The position numbers were made by a program, and so were the translations under genes. From Oenanthe sinensis (Eukaryota > Streptophyta > Magnoliopsida > Apiales > Apiaceae): a stretch of DNA of 64,000 nucleotides. This document shows, piece after piece, positions 23,713 to 35,247 of this stretch; the first letter of the stretch is position 1, and each line of letters starts with the position of its first letter. The stretch is from the NCBI GenBank assembly GCA_028671895.1, contig CM053802.1:492631-556630 (forward strand). Direction: 5' to 3'. A model generated the notes under the pieces. That model ran no database searches. It was not told the origin of the DNA and worked only from the letters and a program-made list of their open reading frames with translations.

Positions 23713-24248
23713 TAGGATAATGTATTGTATCGATATAACATGTGTGTGTTGAAACCTGAGTCAAGTTCTAGAAAGCAGAGTAAAATATATGTATGGGATA
23801 AAGACGGCAAAGCTCCTCTCTAGGTCAAGAGAACTTGGCAGTAACAGAGTAGAATATGATCATGTTGATCTGGTTTGCTGGTTTATATTTAATCCAATAC
23901 TAATTACTAATTAATAAAATATATATAGCACCCCCAGATTCATAACCAGGCGAAACTTTGAAAAAGAAGGCCTCCTCAGTCCTCACCTCATCACATCTCA
24001 ACTTTAGCACCCTTCTAGAATTATTCGCTCATCTTTCTCCTCTATACTCAATCATTGCTTACGCACTCGGTCACCCAATAATTATTATTCCTTTCTGTAT
24101 TTCTTACGAGTATACTTTTTACTTATCTTTTAAAACCTCTAAAAGTAGTACACTTAGTTTTGTCTTTCTTTGTATATAATTTAGTTAGAAAAAAGATTGT
24201 AATAGATAATTAACGAATCCGACGAATCCGAGAGAGAGAAGTATACTC
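23713..24248. other. Intergenic spacer
   Basis: No supported feature. A short open frame at 23958-24179 is hydrophobic, without recognisable family or homology. Confidence 0.45.
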
Positions 24249-24745
24249 GGGCCTCGTTTGTTTAAAAAATTGTTTTATAAAATATTTATAAACATAGTAA
24301 ATTAGAAACATAAATATTTGAATTTCAAACATTTAATTTGATTTGTAGTGAAGATAATAATCATATTGACAAAAAATAATTAAAAGTTGATTAAAACTAT
24401 TTTAAAAATAATATATGAAAGATTTAAAACATAAATATTTGAAACTATTGCTTAGAAAATATGTGTGTATTATAATTTATTTTAAAAATAAATAAATAAA
24501 ACTATATAAACTAATAATGTGTTAAAGTGTATTTATAATGTGTATTTATGTAACTTCATATGACTATGTGTCTTTATGTAATTCCATATGACTACGCGTT
24601 ACCTGTTTACACAGTAACCCTAAATATTTTGGAAGTCTAAATTCTTTTGTTCATTTTAAAATTTATACAACGAAATAATATAACTCATCCAAGTTCCCTG
24701 AAGCTCTAAATTACTGAGCTAAGTTCCCGGCAACCAAACGAGCCC
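24249..24745. mobile_element. MITE-like element, GGGC-CTCGTTTG ends
   Basis: The left end GGGCCTCGTTTGTTT and the reverse complement of the right end, GGGCTCGTTTGGTTGCC, form an inverted pair. GGGCTCGTTTGG-like termini are frequent in plant hAT and PIF/Harbinger MITEs. The interior is AT-rich and non-coding. No matching target duplication was found in the flanks (TATACTC and TAATGAG), so the superfamily is open. Confidence 0.6.
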
Positions 24746-26880
24746 TAATGAGGATAGAATTAGGATTATGATATAAAGAAAGTCATATGAAAAAATTAAA
24801 AATTATATTAATTTATTTGAAACGTGCTTATTGATTAAATAAAAAATTCAATGATTTCATATATGAATTTGATCAAGAAGAAATTTCCTTACACCATTAC
24901 TTAGAGATGAGTACGTACTCCCGGTTCACTTGTTTGAATGTGATTCGTGAGAGAGCTTGAGGCACGATCACGAACATTCCAAATAGTATGACATTTTTTT
25001 GGTTTAGGATTTCAGTAGCATTGCTCTAAATTTACTTTGGAACGCCTTACGCTCTAAAAACATGACCTCCAACCTTATCTAATTGTCAACACCTCCACAA
25101 GTTTTAATTTCAGAGAAAGCTGCAATGTGCAAACCTAGCTAGCTAGTCAGAAGTGAAGTATATAATCCAAGTTGCTGCCTAAAATTACAAAGTCCATACA
25201 TTTGAATGAACGTAGAGGCCCAAATGTCGTAGGATCTTCACCAAGATCCAGCAGTAAAGTTAAGAAAAACACCAATAACGATTTTCACGCGGGGAAGCAT
25301 TATATATGGTACAACTTTTTACATTTCTCACTAACATAATAACATGGTATGCCGGACTGATCATATAAAAAAAATGTATTTGACTTGCATGAGCATCTTC
25401 AATTTTATGAATTATTTTAAAGTAATAAATAGAGTACAAAGTATAATATTGTTTGTGAAAATTATCGAGTAGATATACATATGTTACAGCAAAGAGTCTT
25501 AATTAAGACCCGTAACTTTCAATTTCAGAGAAGACTGCGTCGGTAAATTGACACATTCCTAAACAATATTAGTAAGAAACTGATTCGTACAGGTTTTTAA
25601 TATTTTTTTCCTTCTACTCATAAAATTATCATCAGATATTGACATTTCATACAGATCGATCTCTTCTATATGAAACTTCACTTGCGAATACTTTTTGAGC
25701 TATTACCTATTTATTCGGATTATTTTTCAGCAATTATTCAAGTAGAGCTTCACAAGTTTCAGTATCATTAGCACGGGATAAGCAGGTTAATTTGACATAC
25801 ATTCTTAGAGTTGAAATAGACAGGTTGCCTTAATTTTAGGCATGAATTTAATATCTGAATAACAAGGTAAGGCTATGATCACAACCGTACGTACGTAGGC
25901 TTGGAACAATTTATATGAAGTTGAAATAAAGTCAAAGCTTTGTCAAAGGGTCCTAGAGCAATTGGTTTTCTATAGGGAAATACAAATTTAAGAAGATAAA
26001 CTTAATTAGGAAATGACCAATAGATAAAATGAACATTAGATAGCTAGCTAGAGCTCAATCCATATATATGTACTTTTTCCCCATTTTATAAAGAGTAAAC
26101 AGTGTGATAGTACTCCATCCCACCTAGGCATATGAAGTTTCAATCCATCGGTGTACAAAAGAGTAGCTAGATTCAAATATTCAATAGTTGGAGAGGTATT
26201 CTTATATAACAAAGTAAATTGAAATATCAATTATTCAATAGTAAAATTATGTTGTAATTAAATCCGAGCAAATGAAAAAGAAAAAACAAATGAAAGAGTA
26301 ATAGAATGAATGTATAGGTGAGAGGGAATTGGGACATGTGGTAGATTATGAAGATACCAAAGTGGAAACGGAAATATAGACCGCCAACAGGCAGGAAAAA
26401 AACAAAGGAAAAGGGTTGAAAAATAATGAGAAAGAAGACTAGTCAATATATATATATATATAACCATTGTCCACCGCCAGATATGAACGCCGTGCGCTTC
26501 CTGGCTAGGATGATTCGTGGAGTCAGAGAGCGATGGCGATATACATATGATAATTTGATATCATAACAACAAAAGACGAGTCATGATGGGTTGGCTGGCT
26601 AGGTTCACGCACCACTTGAAAATGAAAATGACTGCCCAAACCAAAACCCAAACCCAAACCAATATCTTCTGCTGCCTCAATGCATGCATGCGTCTATTCT
26701 ATACGGCCTAGAATTTTTTATTTTTACGTACATGCACGCTGCATCTATCTATCTATCTATTATTATTAGTAGTATTACGTTTTCATTACTACTGGTACTC
26801 GTATTATAAATAAATAATACGACTACTATTGTAAAATTATTATTATTATTATAGTATTTGCACAACAAGTATAGTGTTGA
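24746..26880. other. Gene-poor spacer upstream of RSH2
   Basis: About 2 kb without a supported gene. There are short microsatellites (CTAT at about 26745-26760, ATT at about 26838-26852). Only scattered short open frames are present. Confidence 0.45.
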
Positions 26881-26881
26881 C

Positions 26882-26887
26882 CACGTG
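26882..26887 (+). promoter_or_regulatory. G-box (CACGTG) in ancestral RSH2 upstream region
   Basis: CCACGTGAC is a perfect G-box, with a further CCACGTCC at about 26920. It lies 340 bp before the MULE insertion, and would be about 385 bp before the RSH2 start codon if the element were absent. It is therefore a plausible bZIP/bHLH site of the original promoter. Motif only; no binding data. Confidence 0.4.
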
Positions 26888-27452
26888 ACAATCTTAGGCT
26901 GATTATTATTATTATCTACCACGTCCTATTCATTTCTATTACACCAGTCATCTCAATTACTCTACTCTCCTATCACTCAAACCGACTCTCCTAACTAATA
27001 TCAGTATCAGTGGATATGAGCCTCCAACACAGTGCCGGATGGTTTGCTAACATGACGACATCTCTCATTTCTATGGACCCAATTTACCAACTAAAATTAA
27101 TTATTCTTTCTTCATAATTATATATTATTATTATTATATTAACACACACAAAAAAATAGAGTAACAAATAATATCCACAGACAAAAACAGACCACCAAAC
27201 CTACCTCAGTCAAAAAATTAAGGGAAATTCCTAATAGTACCACTGTACTATTGACTTTTCCAAATGGTAACCATCACTATTTTAGACTTCCAAGTAGTAA
27301 CACTGTACTTTTGACTTCGTTCATATTATAACACTCCGTTATGGAAACGTTAGTCAAACGTTATACAATTACAATTAATTAAAAGTAAATTAAATAAATT
27401 ACAATTACAGACATTTAGCTAGTGACTTGGCCCATTAGTCTCAAATTAGGGC

Positions 27453-27582
27453 AAACTCGCGATTTGGGCAAACTGATAGCAAGCATTCGAACTTCAAAAG
27501 TCGATACTTAATATAATATTCAAAACTCGCGATTTGGGCAAACTGATAGCAAGACTAATCTCTACAAAAGTCGATACTTAAT
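27453..27582 (+). repeat. Tandem 70-bp duplication inside the MULE
   Basis: AAACTCGCGATTTGGGCAAA plus CTGATAGCAAG occurs at 27453-27483 and 27523-27553. CAAAAGTCGATACTTAAT recurs with the same 70-bp spacing (27495 and 27565). It lies just inside the left TIR, where MULE subterminal repeats are common. Confidence 0.85.
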
Positions 27583-27816
27583 TCAACACTAATCTCTACA
27601 AAAGGTATGCATTCGAACTTCCATTACTATATATATAATCGATATATATGTATATTCATGCCTAAATAGTTAATCAATTCGTTGGTTTAGGGTTTGTAGA
27701 ATATGTTTATATACATATATGTTTCTATATGTATCAGTATGTATATATGTGTATGTGTATGTGGATGTGTTTATATATGAAGGTGTATGTGTATATGCAT
27801 GTTTAAATGTGTGCAG

Positions 27817-28521
27817 ATGGATAAAGTGTTGAAGTTTCATTGGCTTGCTAATTATGTTGAGGTTAAGGTTGATGTAGATAAAACATCACTGCTAGACATT
27901 GTTATTGAGTATGAAGAGTTAGCAAAAAAACAGGGAGTGAAGTTAGATTTTGCTTATCCAACGTTTGCATATGCATTTAACATGAAGCATCATTACTTAG
28001 AGACAGATAAGGATTTAATAACAATGTTTGAAAGGTTTGCTGAAAAGAGTGTGATTCCTATTTGGGTTGGAACTGTGCTGAAACCAAGTACTTTCTATAA
28101 ATTGGTTTTGAATTTGAAGAGAAGACAAGAAAATGATAAGAAAATGGCTGGTAGTGAGAAGGATGTTGGGCATGAAGAATCACAAAGGCTGCCTTCATTG
28201 GAAGACCTCGAGGACACTTCTTTGAATATCAGGCAACATGCCCAAAAAACCACTACAACAACCAAAAAATCCACCAAACAGAAGCCTCCTCCCAGAAAAA
28301 AAATAACTAATTCATTACCTAATTTACCACCAGCCCCCATCTCACCTCAAACAGCCTTCAAGTCATTACCTATTAGGAAGAGTCCTGGATTTGTTCCTCC
28401 TATAAATACTACCCCATCTGATCCAAATGTATGTAATGATTCCAACACTTCAAACTTTGTGGAGAGTTTCAATTCCACTCTTGGAATTGATAGATGCAGA
28501 CCAGTCTTGACCAACACTTGA
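27817..28521 (+). pseudogene. MULE transposase N-terminal fragment
   Basis: The ATG at 27817 is taken because the frame upstream is low-complexity GT-rich sequence and the N-terminal domain begins there (MDKVLKFHWLANYVEVKVDV). Residues 1-110 look like the PB1-like N-terminal region of MuDR-family transposases. A Lys/Pro/Thr-rich linker follows (residues 130-190), and the frame ends at a TGA just before a possible donor (GAAG/GTATAT). The MULE transposase domain (DDE catalytic core), which should come next, is absent. No active transposase can be made from it. A linker protein could still be expressed, but nothing shows that it is. Confidence 0.75.
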
Positions 28522-28612
28522 AGGTATATTTTCATGGTTGCATTCATCTTTGCATTCATGTTTGCATTATTCATTTGTAATCAGTAAGTATATATAAATG
28601 TGTTTGAAACAG

Positions 28613-29349
28613 GTATTAGAAGAGTGTGCATGGTTAGAATAGCTACAAGAAGTCAAACTGCCATGACTTGGAATGATGATGACCTTTGTCCTAAGATAAA
28701 GAAGCTGTTGAAAGATATTAGCAAGGACACTATAAGTTGCAAAGCATATATGTCCAAGCCAGGAGAATATGAAATTCATGAGGGTAAATCTCATTTCCCT
28801 TTGTCTTTAAATAACAAGGTTTGTTCTTGTGGAGCTTGGCAGATTAGTGGTATCCCATGTAGGCATGCCATAAGGGCTATGGTTCATGCAAAAATTGATC
28901 CTCATAATGTTGTTAGCACATGGTATTCTGTTAGGACATACAAACATTCCTACAGTTTTTACATTAACCCCATACCTGACAAAAATCAATGGCCTACATA
29001 TGATGATCTGCCTACTATTATGCCACCTATAATTAAGAGAGGGGTTGAGAGACCTAGCAGAAACAGAAAAAGGGAAGAAGGAGAAGATCACAAAGGGAAG
29101 AGAGCAAAAACTATCAAATGCAGTAAATGTGACTGCCTTGGCCACAATGCAAGAACTTGCAAGGGAGGTTTGACTGCAAAAGAAAAGAAGGCAGAAGGAA
29201 CTAAACCAATGGTGGTTAGAAATCCAAGAATTAGAGATCAATCAAACGCAACAAAAGCAGCTAAGGCAGCAGAAAAAGAGGCAGCAGCTAAAGTAACTGA
29301 AGTTAATGTGTCTCAATTTCCAGCATCTCAGTCTCAGCCTCAAAGTTGA
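28613..29349 (+). pseudogene. MULE transposase C-terminal fragment (SWIM, zinc knuckle)
   Basis: The start is set at a likely splice acceptor (GAAACAG at 28612), with the frame IRRVCMVRIATRSQ. A SWIM zinc finger is intact, CSCGAWQISGIPCRHA, followed by YINPIPDKNQWP and a CCHC knuckle KCSKCDCLGHNARTCKG (C-x2-C-x4-H-x4-C). These are the parts that follow the catalytic core in MuDR-type transposases, ending in an Ala/Lys-rich tail. Together with the fragment before it, this shows a clean loss of the middle (roughly several hundred residues by family comparison). Confidence 0.85.
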
Positions 29350-29702
29350 TCTGCACATTATTGAGTTTTCATGTCTAAAACACTTAGTAAATCTGTTTTG
29401 CAATATCATTAGTGTTTAGAACATGTGTGTTTATGTTTTGCTTAACTATGTATGCAGACTTGTTGCATATTTGGGATGCTGCAATGACATGTTACTAACA
29501 GCTTTTTGGAGAGAAACATCTTTTTAGTTAGTACTTAACAGTTTCAGTAACTTTTAGTTAATGAAGTGTTATAATATGGACGAAGTCAAAAGTACAGTGT
29601 TACTACTTGGAAGTCTAAAATAGTGATGAGTACCATTTGAAAAAGCCAATATTACAGTGGTATTATTAGGAATTTTCCAAAAATTAATCTCAATTTGGGG
29701 GA

Positions 29703-29713
29703 TTAGGGTTTAA
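29703..29713 (+). promoter_or_regulatory. Telo-box-like motif before RSH2 ATG
   Basis: TTAGGGTTTAA is the reverse complement of the AAACCCTAA telo-box. It sits 10 bp before the start codon, in the sliver of leader left between the MULE and the ATG. Motif match only. Confidence 0.35.
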
Positions 29714-29723
29714 TTAACAAGTG

Positions 29724-32708
29724 ATGGCGGTTTCAACAATAGCACTATACGCCACCCCACCCACCACCACCTCTACTTGTTGTTGTTCATCATCTCACGA
29801 ATTGGATTCTTCTTCGTCTTCGCAAAAACCTATTATCGGCGGTCTCTCCTCGTTATTCTCTTCCCCCTCCTCGTTATTCTCTTCCCCCTCCTCATCGGTC
29901 AAACACGCTGACGAAGATTTAACTAGCTCTTTCTCTTACTCGCTCCATTCTTTTTCCAAGCGAGATTCCAGTCCTGTTTCGGTCTTTCAGGGTCCTGTTT
30001 CTGCCAGTTCCAGTCCCGGTTTCAGATTTGGGAGGGACGGTGCTGATTTTATCGGGTCGGGTAGGTTTAATGGCTTGTTTACTGGTTTTGTCGGACGTTC
30101 CTGTGTTGATTATGACTATGACTCCCCTCGTTTCCAAACCAATAATTATACTTGTCATCAAGTTGTTGATCACCTTACGTTCAATATGGACGACGTCGTC
30201 GACTCCAATTACGCCACAGATTTCCTACTCAATGCCCAGTCCGACCACAAGATATTTTACGATGATGTTGTCATTCAGGCTTTTTACGAGGCTCACAAAG
30301 CTCATAGAGGACAGGTATCATCTCTTACTTGTATAGTTTGTTTTTTGTCATTTCTGTGTGTTTATTTTGTAAAATTTGATTTCTAGATGCGAGCAAGTGG
30401 AGATCCTTATTTACATCATTGTGTAGAGACTGCCCTACTGCTTGCCCAAATAGGTGCCAATTCTACAGTTGTTGCGGCTGGCCTTCTCCATGACACACTT
30501 GATGATTCTTTTATGACTCCAGACTTTATTGTTGGGACATTTGGAGCTGGGATTGCTCATCTCGTACAAGGGGTATCGCACTTTATTTTGTGTTAAAAAT
30601 CATCAGTTGTCAGCACTTTTTACAATCAGATTTCTCTTTTGTTGACTCTACCTGATTTACCAATTAAGTGCTAGCAAATGAGTTAATATATAATTTGAAA
30701 CAATGTAATGGCTGATACACATGCATCTATAATATTGCATGCCTTGCCTCATTATTCAGGGATGACTATATCACTCCAAGGTACAACTGTCTGCACGCAT
30801 ATACTGATACACTTGTTTATATCAGTATGTTTCGATGATCTGTTCGTACGTGAACATTATATTTTCCCTTTCTCTTTTCTAAATGAGTCACTCTTCTTCT
30901 CAAAAACATGCATTATTTTGAATATGCCCATCTCTACAAATTTGTTGGAACAATTTTTGTTGTAATGAAAGATCAATATGTGAAGTTTGATCAATCGATA
31001 TGTAAGGTTTTGCCTGAAGGTATTAAACTAATAAATCATCTTTTGATGTATCTATAGGTGTCTAAGCTAAGTCAACTAAGCAAGCTTGCCCGAGAAAGCA
31101 ATACAGCAGGTAAGATTGTTGAGGCTGATCGCCTGCACACGATGTTCCTTGCTATGGCTGATGCTAGGGCTGTCCTCATAAAATTGGCAGATCGATTGCA
31201 TAATATGATGACACTAGATGCTTTACCCTTGAGCAAGCAACAGAGATTTGCCAAGGAAACATTGGAGATTTTTGCTCCACTTGCTAACCGTTTAGGAATC
31301 TATAGTTGGAAAGAACAGCTGGAAAATCTCTGTTTCAAATATCTTAATCCAGATCAGCACAAAGAGTTGTCCTCCAAGCTGGAGAAATCCTTTGATGATG
31401 CAAAGATCACTTCAGATGCAGACAAGTTGGGGACTGCTCTCAAGGACGGAGCCATCTCTTATCATGTCCTATCAGGGCGGCACAAAAGTTTATACAGCAT
31501 TCACTGCAAAATGTTAAAGTATGCTCTCTCTCTCTCTCTCTCTCTATTACTTATGTTGCAGTTATGGACAAGGTATTTTGTTTTATGGAGTGTAAACTTA
31601 TCTTGTTTATGAATGAAATGCTATGGATTTGAATGCATCAATTCAAAGAGTTTATATTTTGTGCAGAAAGAAGCTTAGTATGGATGAAGTTCATGACATT
31701 AATGGACTGCGATTGATTGTTGGAAATGAGGATGACTGCTATAAGGCGCTGGGAATTGTTCATCAATTATGGTCTGAAGTACCTGGAAAGTTCAAAGACT
31801 ATATAAAACGTCCCAAATTTAATGGGTTAGTCAGATATTGTATGCTAACATAATTCTTAGATTATTATCTATATTGGTAGAAATATCATAATAGACCAAT
31901 GTATTTTCTTCTTTTTTAGGTATCAATCTTTGCACACGGTAGTAATGGGGGAAGACATGGTTCCCTTAGAAGTTCAGATTAGAACGAAAGAGATGCACCT
32001 GCAAGCAGAGTTTGGATTTGCAGCTCATTGGAGATACAAAGAAGGCGACTGTAAATACTCTTCATTTGTACTTCAGATGGTTGAGTGGGCGCGCTGGGTT
32101 GTTACATGGCAATGCGAGACCATGTTCAAAGACCAATCAACTGTGGCTTACAGTGACTCGGTGAAGCCACCCTGCACTTTCCCTTCACATTCCAAGGATT
32201 GTCCGCATAGCTTAAAACCTTATTGTGGAGCCGATGGGCCCGTTTATGTCATTCTGATTGAAAATGATAAGGTTCAGTCTATTTTTTCTGTCCTATCATT
32301 GCTAGTACGGGATAATAATTTATATATTTTCTAAGCCGTATGTTTCTGACACAGTTGAACTTATCTTTCCATTATTAACAGTTTTTGTTCTTTATATAGA
32401 TGTCAGTTGAAGAGTTTCCGGCCAACTCTACCTTCAAGAATTTGCTGGAAAGAACTGGTCGGAGTAGCACTAGATGGTCTCCATATGGAATTCCAGTAAA
32501 AGAAGAGCTGCGTCCAAGATTAAACCACGATCCCTTAAATGATCTCAACTGCCAGCTAAAAATGGGGGATGTGGTGGAACTAACCCCAACCATCCCTGAC
32601 AAGTCATTGCCAGTATATAGAGAAGAGATTCAGCGTATGTATGACCGTGGTCTTTCAGTGTCGAGCATGGCCGCAGCCACCACTGGCATGGCTGGGAGGA
32701 AAAGTTGA
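29724..32708 (+). CDS. RSH2: RelA/SpoT homologue, RSH2/RSH3 type (chloroplast ppGpp enzyme)
   Basis: Makes and hydrolyses (p)ppGpp in the plastid, setting chloroplast transcription, translation and stress response. Six exons (29724-30314, 30387-30572, 31058-31518, 31667-31825, 31920-32271, 32400-32708) give 685 residues. The start ATG is at 29724; the preceding GTG is not used. The Ser-rich N-terminus begins AVSTIALYATPP, a plastid transit peptide much like Arabidopsis RSH2. The hydrolase HD domain carries HHCVETA and HDTLDD (His232, Asp233) and LADRLHNMMTL. The synthetase has GRHKSLYS, GLRLIV, GYQSLH and EVQIRT (Glu483), all intact. The C-terminal part (VYVILIENDKMSVEEFP, GDVVELTP) looks TGS-like. 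RSH2 or RSH3 cannot be separated by eye. Its upstream leader is interrupted by the MULE ending at 29678. Confidence 0.95.
29849..29892 (+). repeat. 21-bp in-frame duplication in RSH2 transit peptide
   Basis: CCTCGTTATTCTCTTCCCC is repeated head to tail with a 21-bp period. It duplicates seven residues in frame, giving SLFSSPSSLFSSPSS at about residues 43-57. It lies within the disordered transit peptide, where length change is tolerated. Confidence 0.88.
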
Positions 32709-33526
32709 TTCCTGCACATTCGTTTTTAGTTGCACTGTTTATTTTAACCACCTTGTATTTGTATATACAACATGAATCTTTGTACAGATCAGCTCTATCT
32801 TTCTGTTGGTAACTGAAATTGCTAGGCTTGCTTGTTTTAAAAAAGAATGTGAATGCTGGTGATTACTTGCAGTGGGGGTTGCAAGAAATCCTGTAGATAT
32901 GTAAGATTTGTTAACGTTGTACGAGTAGCTATTAATAATAATTCAGAGTGTAAATTGTATACCCTAATTCAGCGTTTTTTAAGTAAGTTTATAAACTTTC
33001 TGAACAATTAATATATATGAAAGAATAATAATCTGAATAAACAATAAATAAGATCATTTGGTAAATAATTTTATGTAAAATCTGAATGATAATATTTATT
33101 GACTCAAACTTTTGAGAATAAAAATCAATAATATAGAAATAATTTTCAAGAACAATTAAAATATATATTTACATTTTAGATATAATTATTAATTATATGA
33201 ATTGACTAAAATATTTATTGTAATTATAATTATAATTGTATCTTTGAATCTAATAGTTGGTAGTTTGGAGTAATCAAAGTATTCTGTTCTGGAATCCCTG
33301 GGCCTGCAGATATGGAGTTTGGCAGTGGGATCTTGTTCCTGTTCCTAGCCAACTCCAAGAGGACCTGTGAATTAGCAACTACATCTATTTTACAACAGCT
33401 AAAATCATCCCAATATTTTTTCAAGTAATTGTATTGTATTTGTATGAAATACAGTAATAAAATTGATCTGTAAGTGTATCCATGTGTAGGGCAAGTAAAT
33501 AGAAACTAGATCGAGTATAATTAATA
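32709..33526. other. RSH2 3' flank
   Basis: 3' untranslated and spacer sequence, AT-rich; no supported gene or element. Confidence 0.5.
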
Positions 33527-33777
33527 CTCCCTCCGTCCCGGCCAAATGTTTATATTTGGTCCGGGCACGGAGACCAAGGATAGTGAGTGTAATAGTGATT
33601 TTATTGTTAAAATAAATGAAATAGTGGGTGTAATAGTGTAAAGTGTTGAAAAAGTGGAGTGAAGTAGTGGATGTAATAATATATTTATTGTTAAAAGTTA
33701 CTATTTTTAGTAATGTAAAGAATTGGGTGGGACGTCCCAAAAAGGAAAGTGTAAAGAATTGGTTGGGACGGAGGGAG
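33527..33777. mobile_element. Stowaway MITE
   Basis: A textbook copy. The left end CTCCCTCCGTCCCGGCCAAA and the reverse complement of the right end CTCCCTCCGTCCCAACCAA agree over the first 13 bases and again at CCAA. TA flanks both sides (33525-33526 and 33778-33779). Length is 251 bp. The near-consensus ends make it younger than the two copies near 8 kb. Confidence 0.93.
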
Positions 33778-33820
33778 TATTCAACACCCACCCCAAAGGT
33801 TGAAACTTTAAGAATTCAAC

Positions 33821-33849
33821 TCCCCTCCCCTCCCCTCCCCTCCCCTCCC
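33821..33849. repeat. (TCCCC)n minisatellite
   Basis: About five to six head-to-tail TCCCC units, starting 43 bp after the Stowaway end. A short polypyrimidine tract of no assigned role. Confidence 0.9.
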
Positions 33850-35247
33850 TGGCCTAATTTCTTCTTTATCAATTGGGCCTCTTGGGCCTTTAGTCCAATG
33901 GACCCGGACTAACGAACAGATGCTGGTAGATCTGGCCTTTAGAACCAAAGTTCTTGGTTATTTAGCGATAGGTGTGCGATGTTAGTAATATTAATTATTA
34001 ATTATTATTATTATAATTATAAGTTTCCCTCAATCCTCATCGTTACAGAATTCAGGCTAGCCAGATTGAAATTTGGAAAAGAATGTTTGGTTATATAATT
34101 TTGTGGTGGTTGATAAACTACCTACTTACTCTGTTGACCTTGGTATTGCAGTAGATAGATGACATACAAGCAGAGCTTGTTACCCGTTGGAACTCTTGGA
34201 TGTTGTCTTTGTTTTAGATGATATACTGCAAAATAAAATAACCGAATGTTTGTATTTTCTAACGCATTGACTTGAGTCGCAATTACTTTACTTCCAAGTT
34301 TTAGTCCTACAATTTCTTGTACCTAGCTTTCCCCAACACAATTGATGTATTCAAGATTAACAAAATACAAACTCAATGCCACCTTGCCTACTACAGTATA
34401 TGTACATAGTACATGTAATTAGGTCAACAAGTTGATTAACTGTGCAAATTAGTGTTCCTCCCTATTGAGACGATGATTTATTTGATAATTTAGTACAAAT
34501 CAAATTACTTAAGGTGGTGCATTCAACAGCAAAGATTAACAATAACAATGCTATTTCTGCATAAAGATGTTTTCTCCTCAGTGAAGTACTGTCTACTTAT
34601 AATGTACATTAACCTCAACTTCACTTTTGAAAGTAATGTATTACTCCATTCCTCTCTGAATATATACCCAATAATATAAAAAACCTACTTTAAACTTGGA
34701 ACCACAAACCTCTCTTACAGCTGCATGGGCAATGCCTGAAAGAAGCAAACAACAATGATGTTTAAGAACCAGTAATCAACTACAATAGCAAGGTTGCTAT
34801 ACATAAACTACATTTTTAAAGGTACAATTTTTAGCAGACATAGTACTTGGCTGATCTCGAACAGATTTTGGACTTAAATGCCATAACACTGTTGTTTGTG
34901 TTTGCCAAAATCTGTCAGAGTTGCACTCCATTTTATCATAACCCTTAGATAAAGAAAATTATCCCCCATAGTTCATGTTTTAGTATTGGTCCTTGAAAAA
35001 AAAATTAAATTATGCAACCTCTGCTTGCTTGCATAAATATTTTGGATCTCTGCAAACAAAAAATGAGCATTTAGAAAAAAAGGGTCAGACAACTTGTATA
35101 TGTTGGGTCATGCTCACTGCCTTCCCCTTTCACTTGTATAAGTTAACACGGGCAACGGTTTACCAAGTAAAAATAATAAACAAATCCACAAAAGCACTCA
35201 CCATATCACAATTGAACAGATGTGCAGCTTAAGAATTTTGATGAAAG
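33850..35247. other. Spacer downstream of ATG12
   Basis: About 1.4 kb of sequence between two convergent genes without a supported coding region, RNA gene or element. Confidence 0.5.

Larger units (their letters stand above)
27222..29678 (+). mobile_element. Mutator-like element (MULE), internally deleted
   Basis: Terminal inverted repeats of 114 bp (27222-27335 and 29565-29678) agree at all but about eight positions, including a 48-bp perfect block. They are flanked by a perfect 9-bp target duplication, AAAAATTAA (27213-27221 and 29679-29687). Long TIRs plus 9-bp duplication define Mutator-type elements. Inside are the N- and C-terminal parts of a MuDR-class transposase, but the DDE catalytic region is missing. 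The element is therefore non-autonomous. Well-matched ends and an unmutated duplication indicate a fairly young insertion. Confidence 0.96.

Noticed and set aside
28807..29241. Minus-strand 144-codon frame inside the MULE
   Set aside because: It is the antisense shadow of the SWIM/zinc-knuckle fragment, which has clear domain support on the plus strand.
29721..29723. GTG start for RSH2
   Set aside because: An ATG follows immediately at 29724 and matches the usual RSH2 beginning; GTG starts are not expected in plant nuclear genes.
33405..33791. 128-codon minus-strand frame
   Set aside because: It is mostly the Stowaway MITE read as protein.
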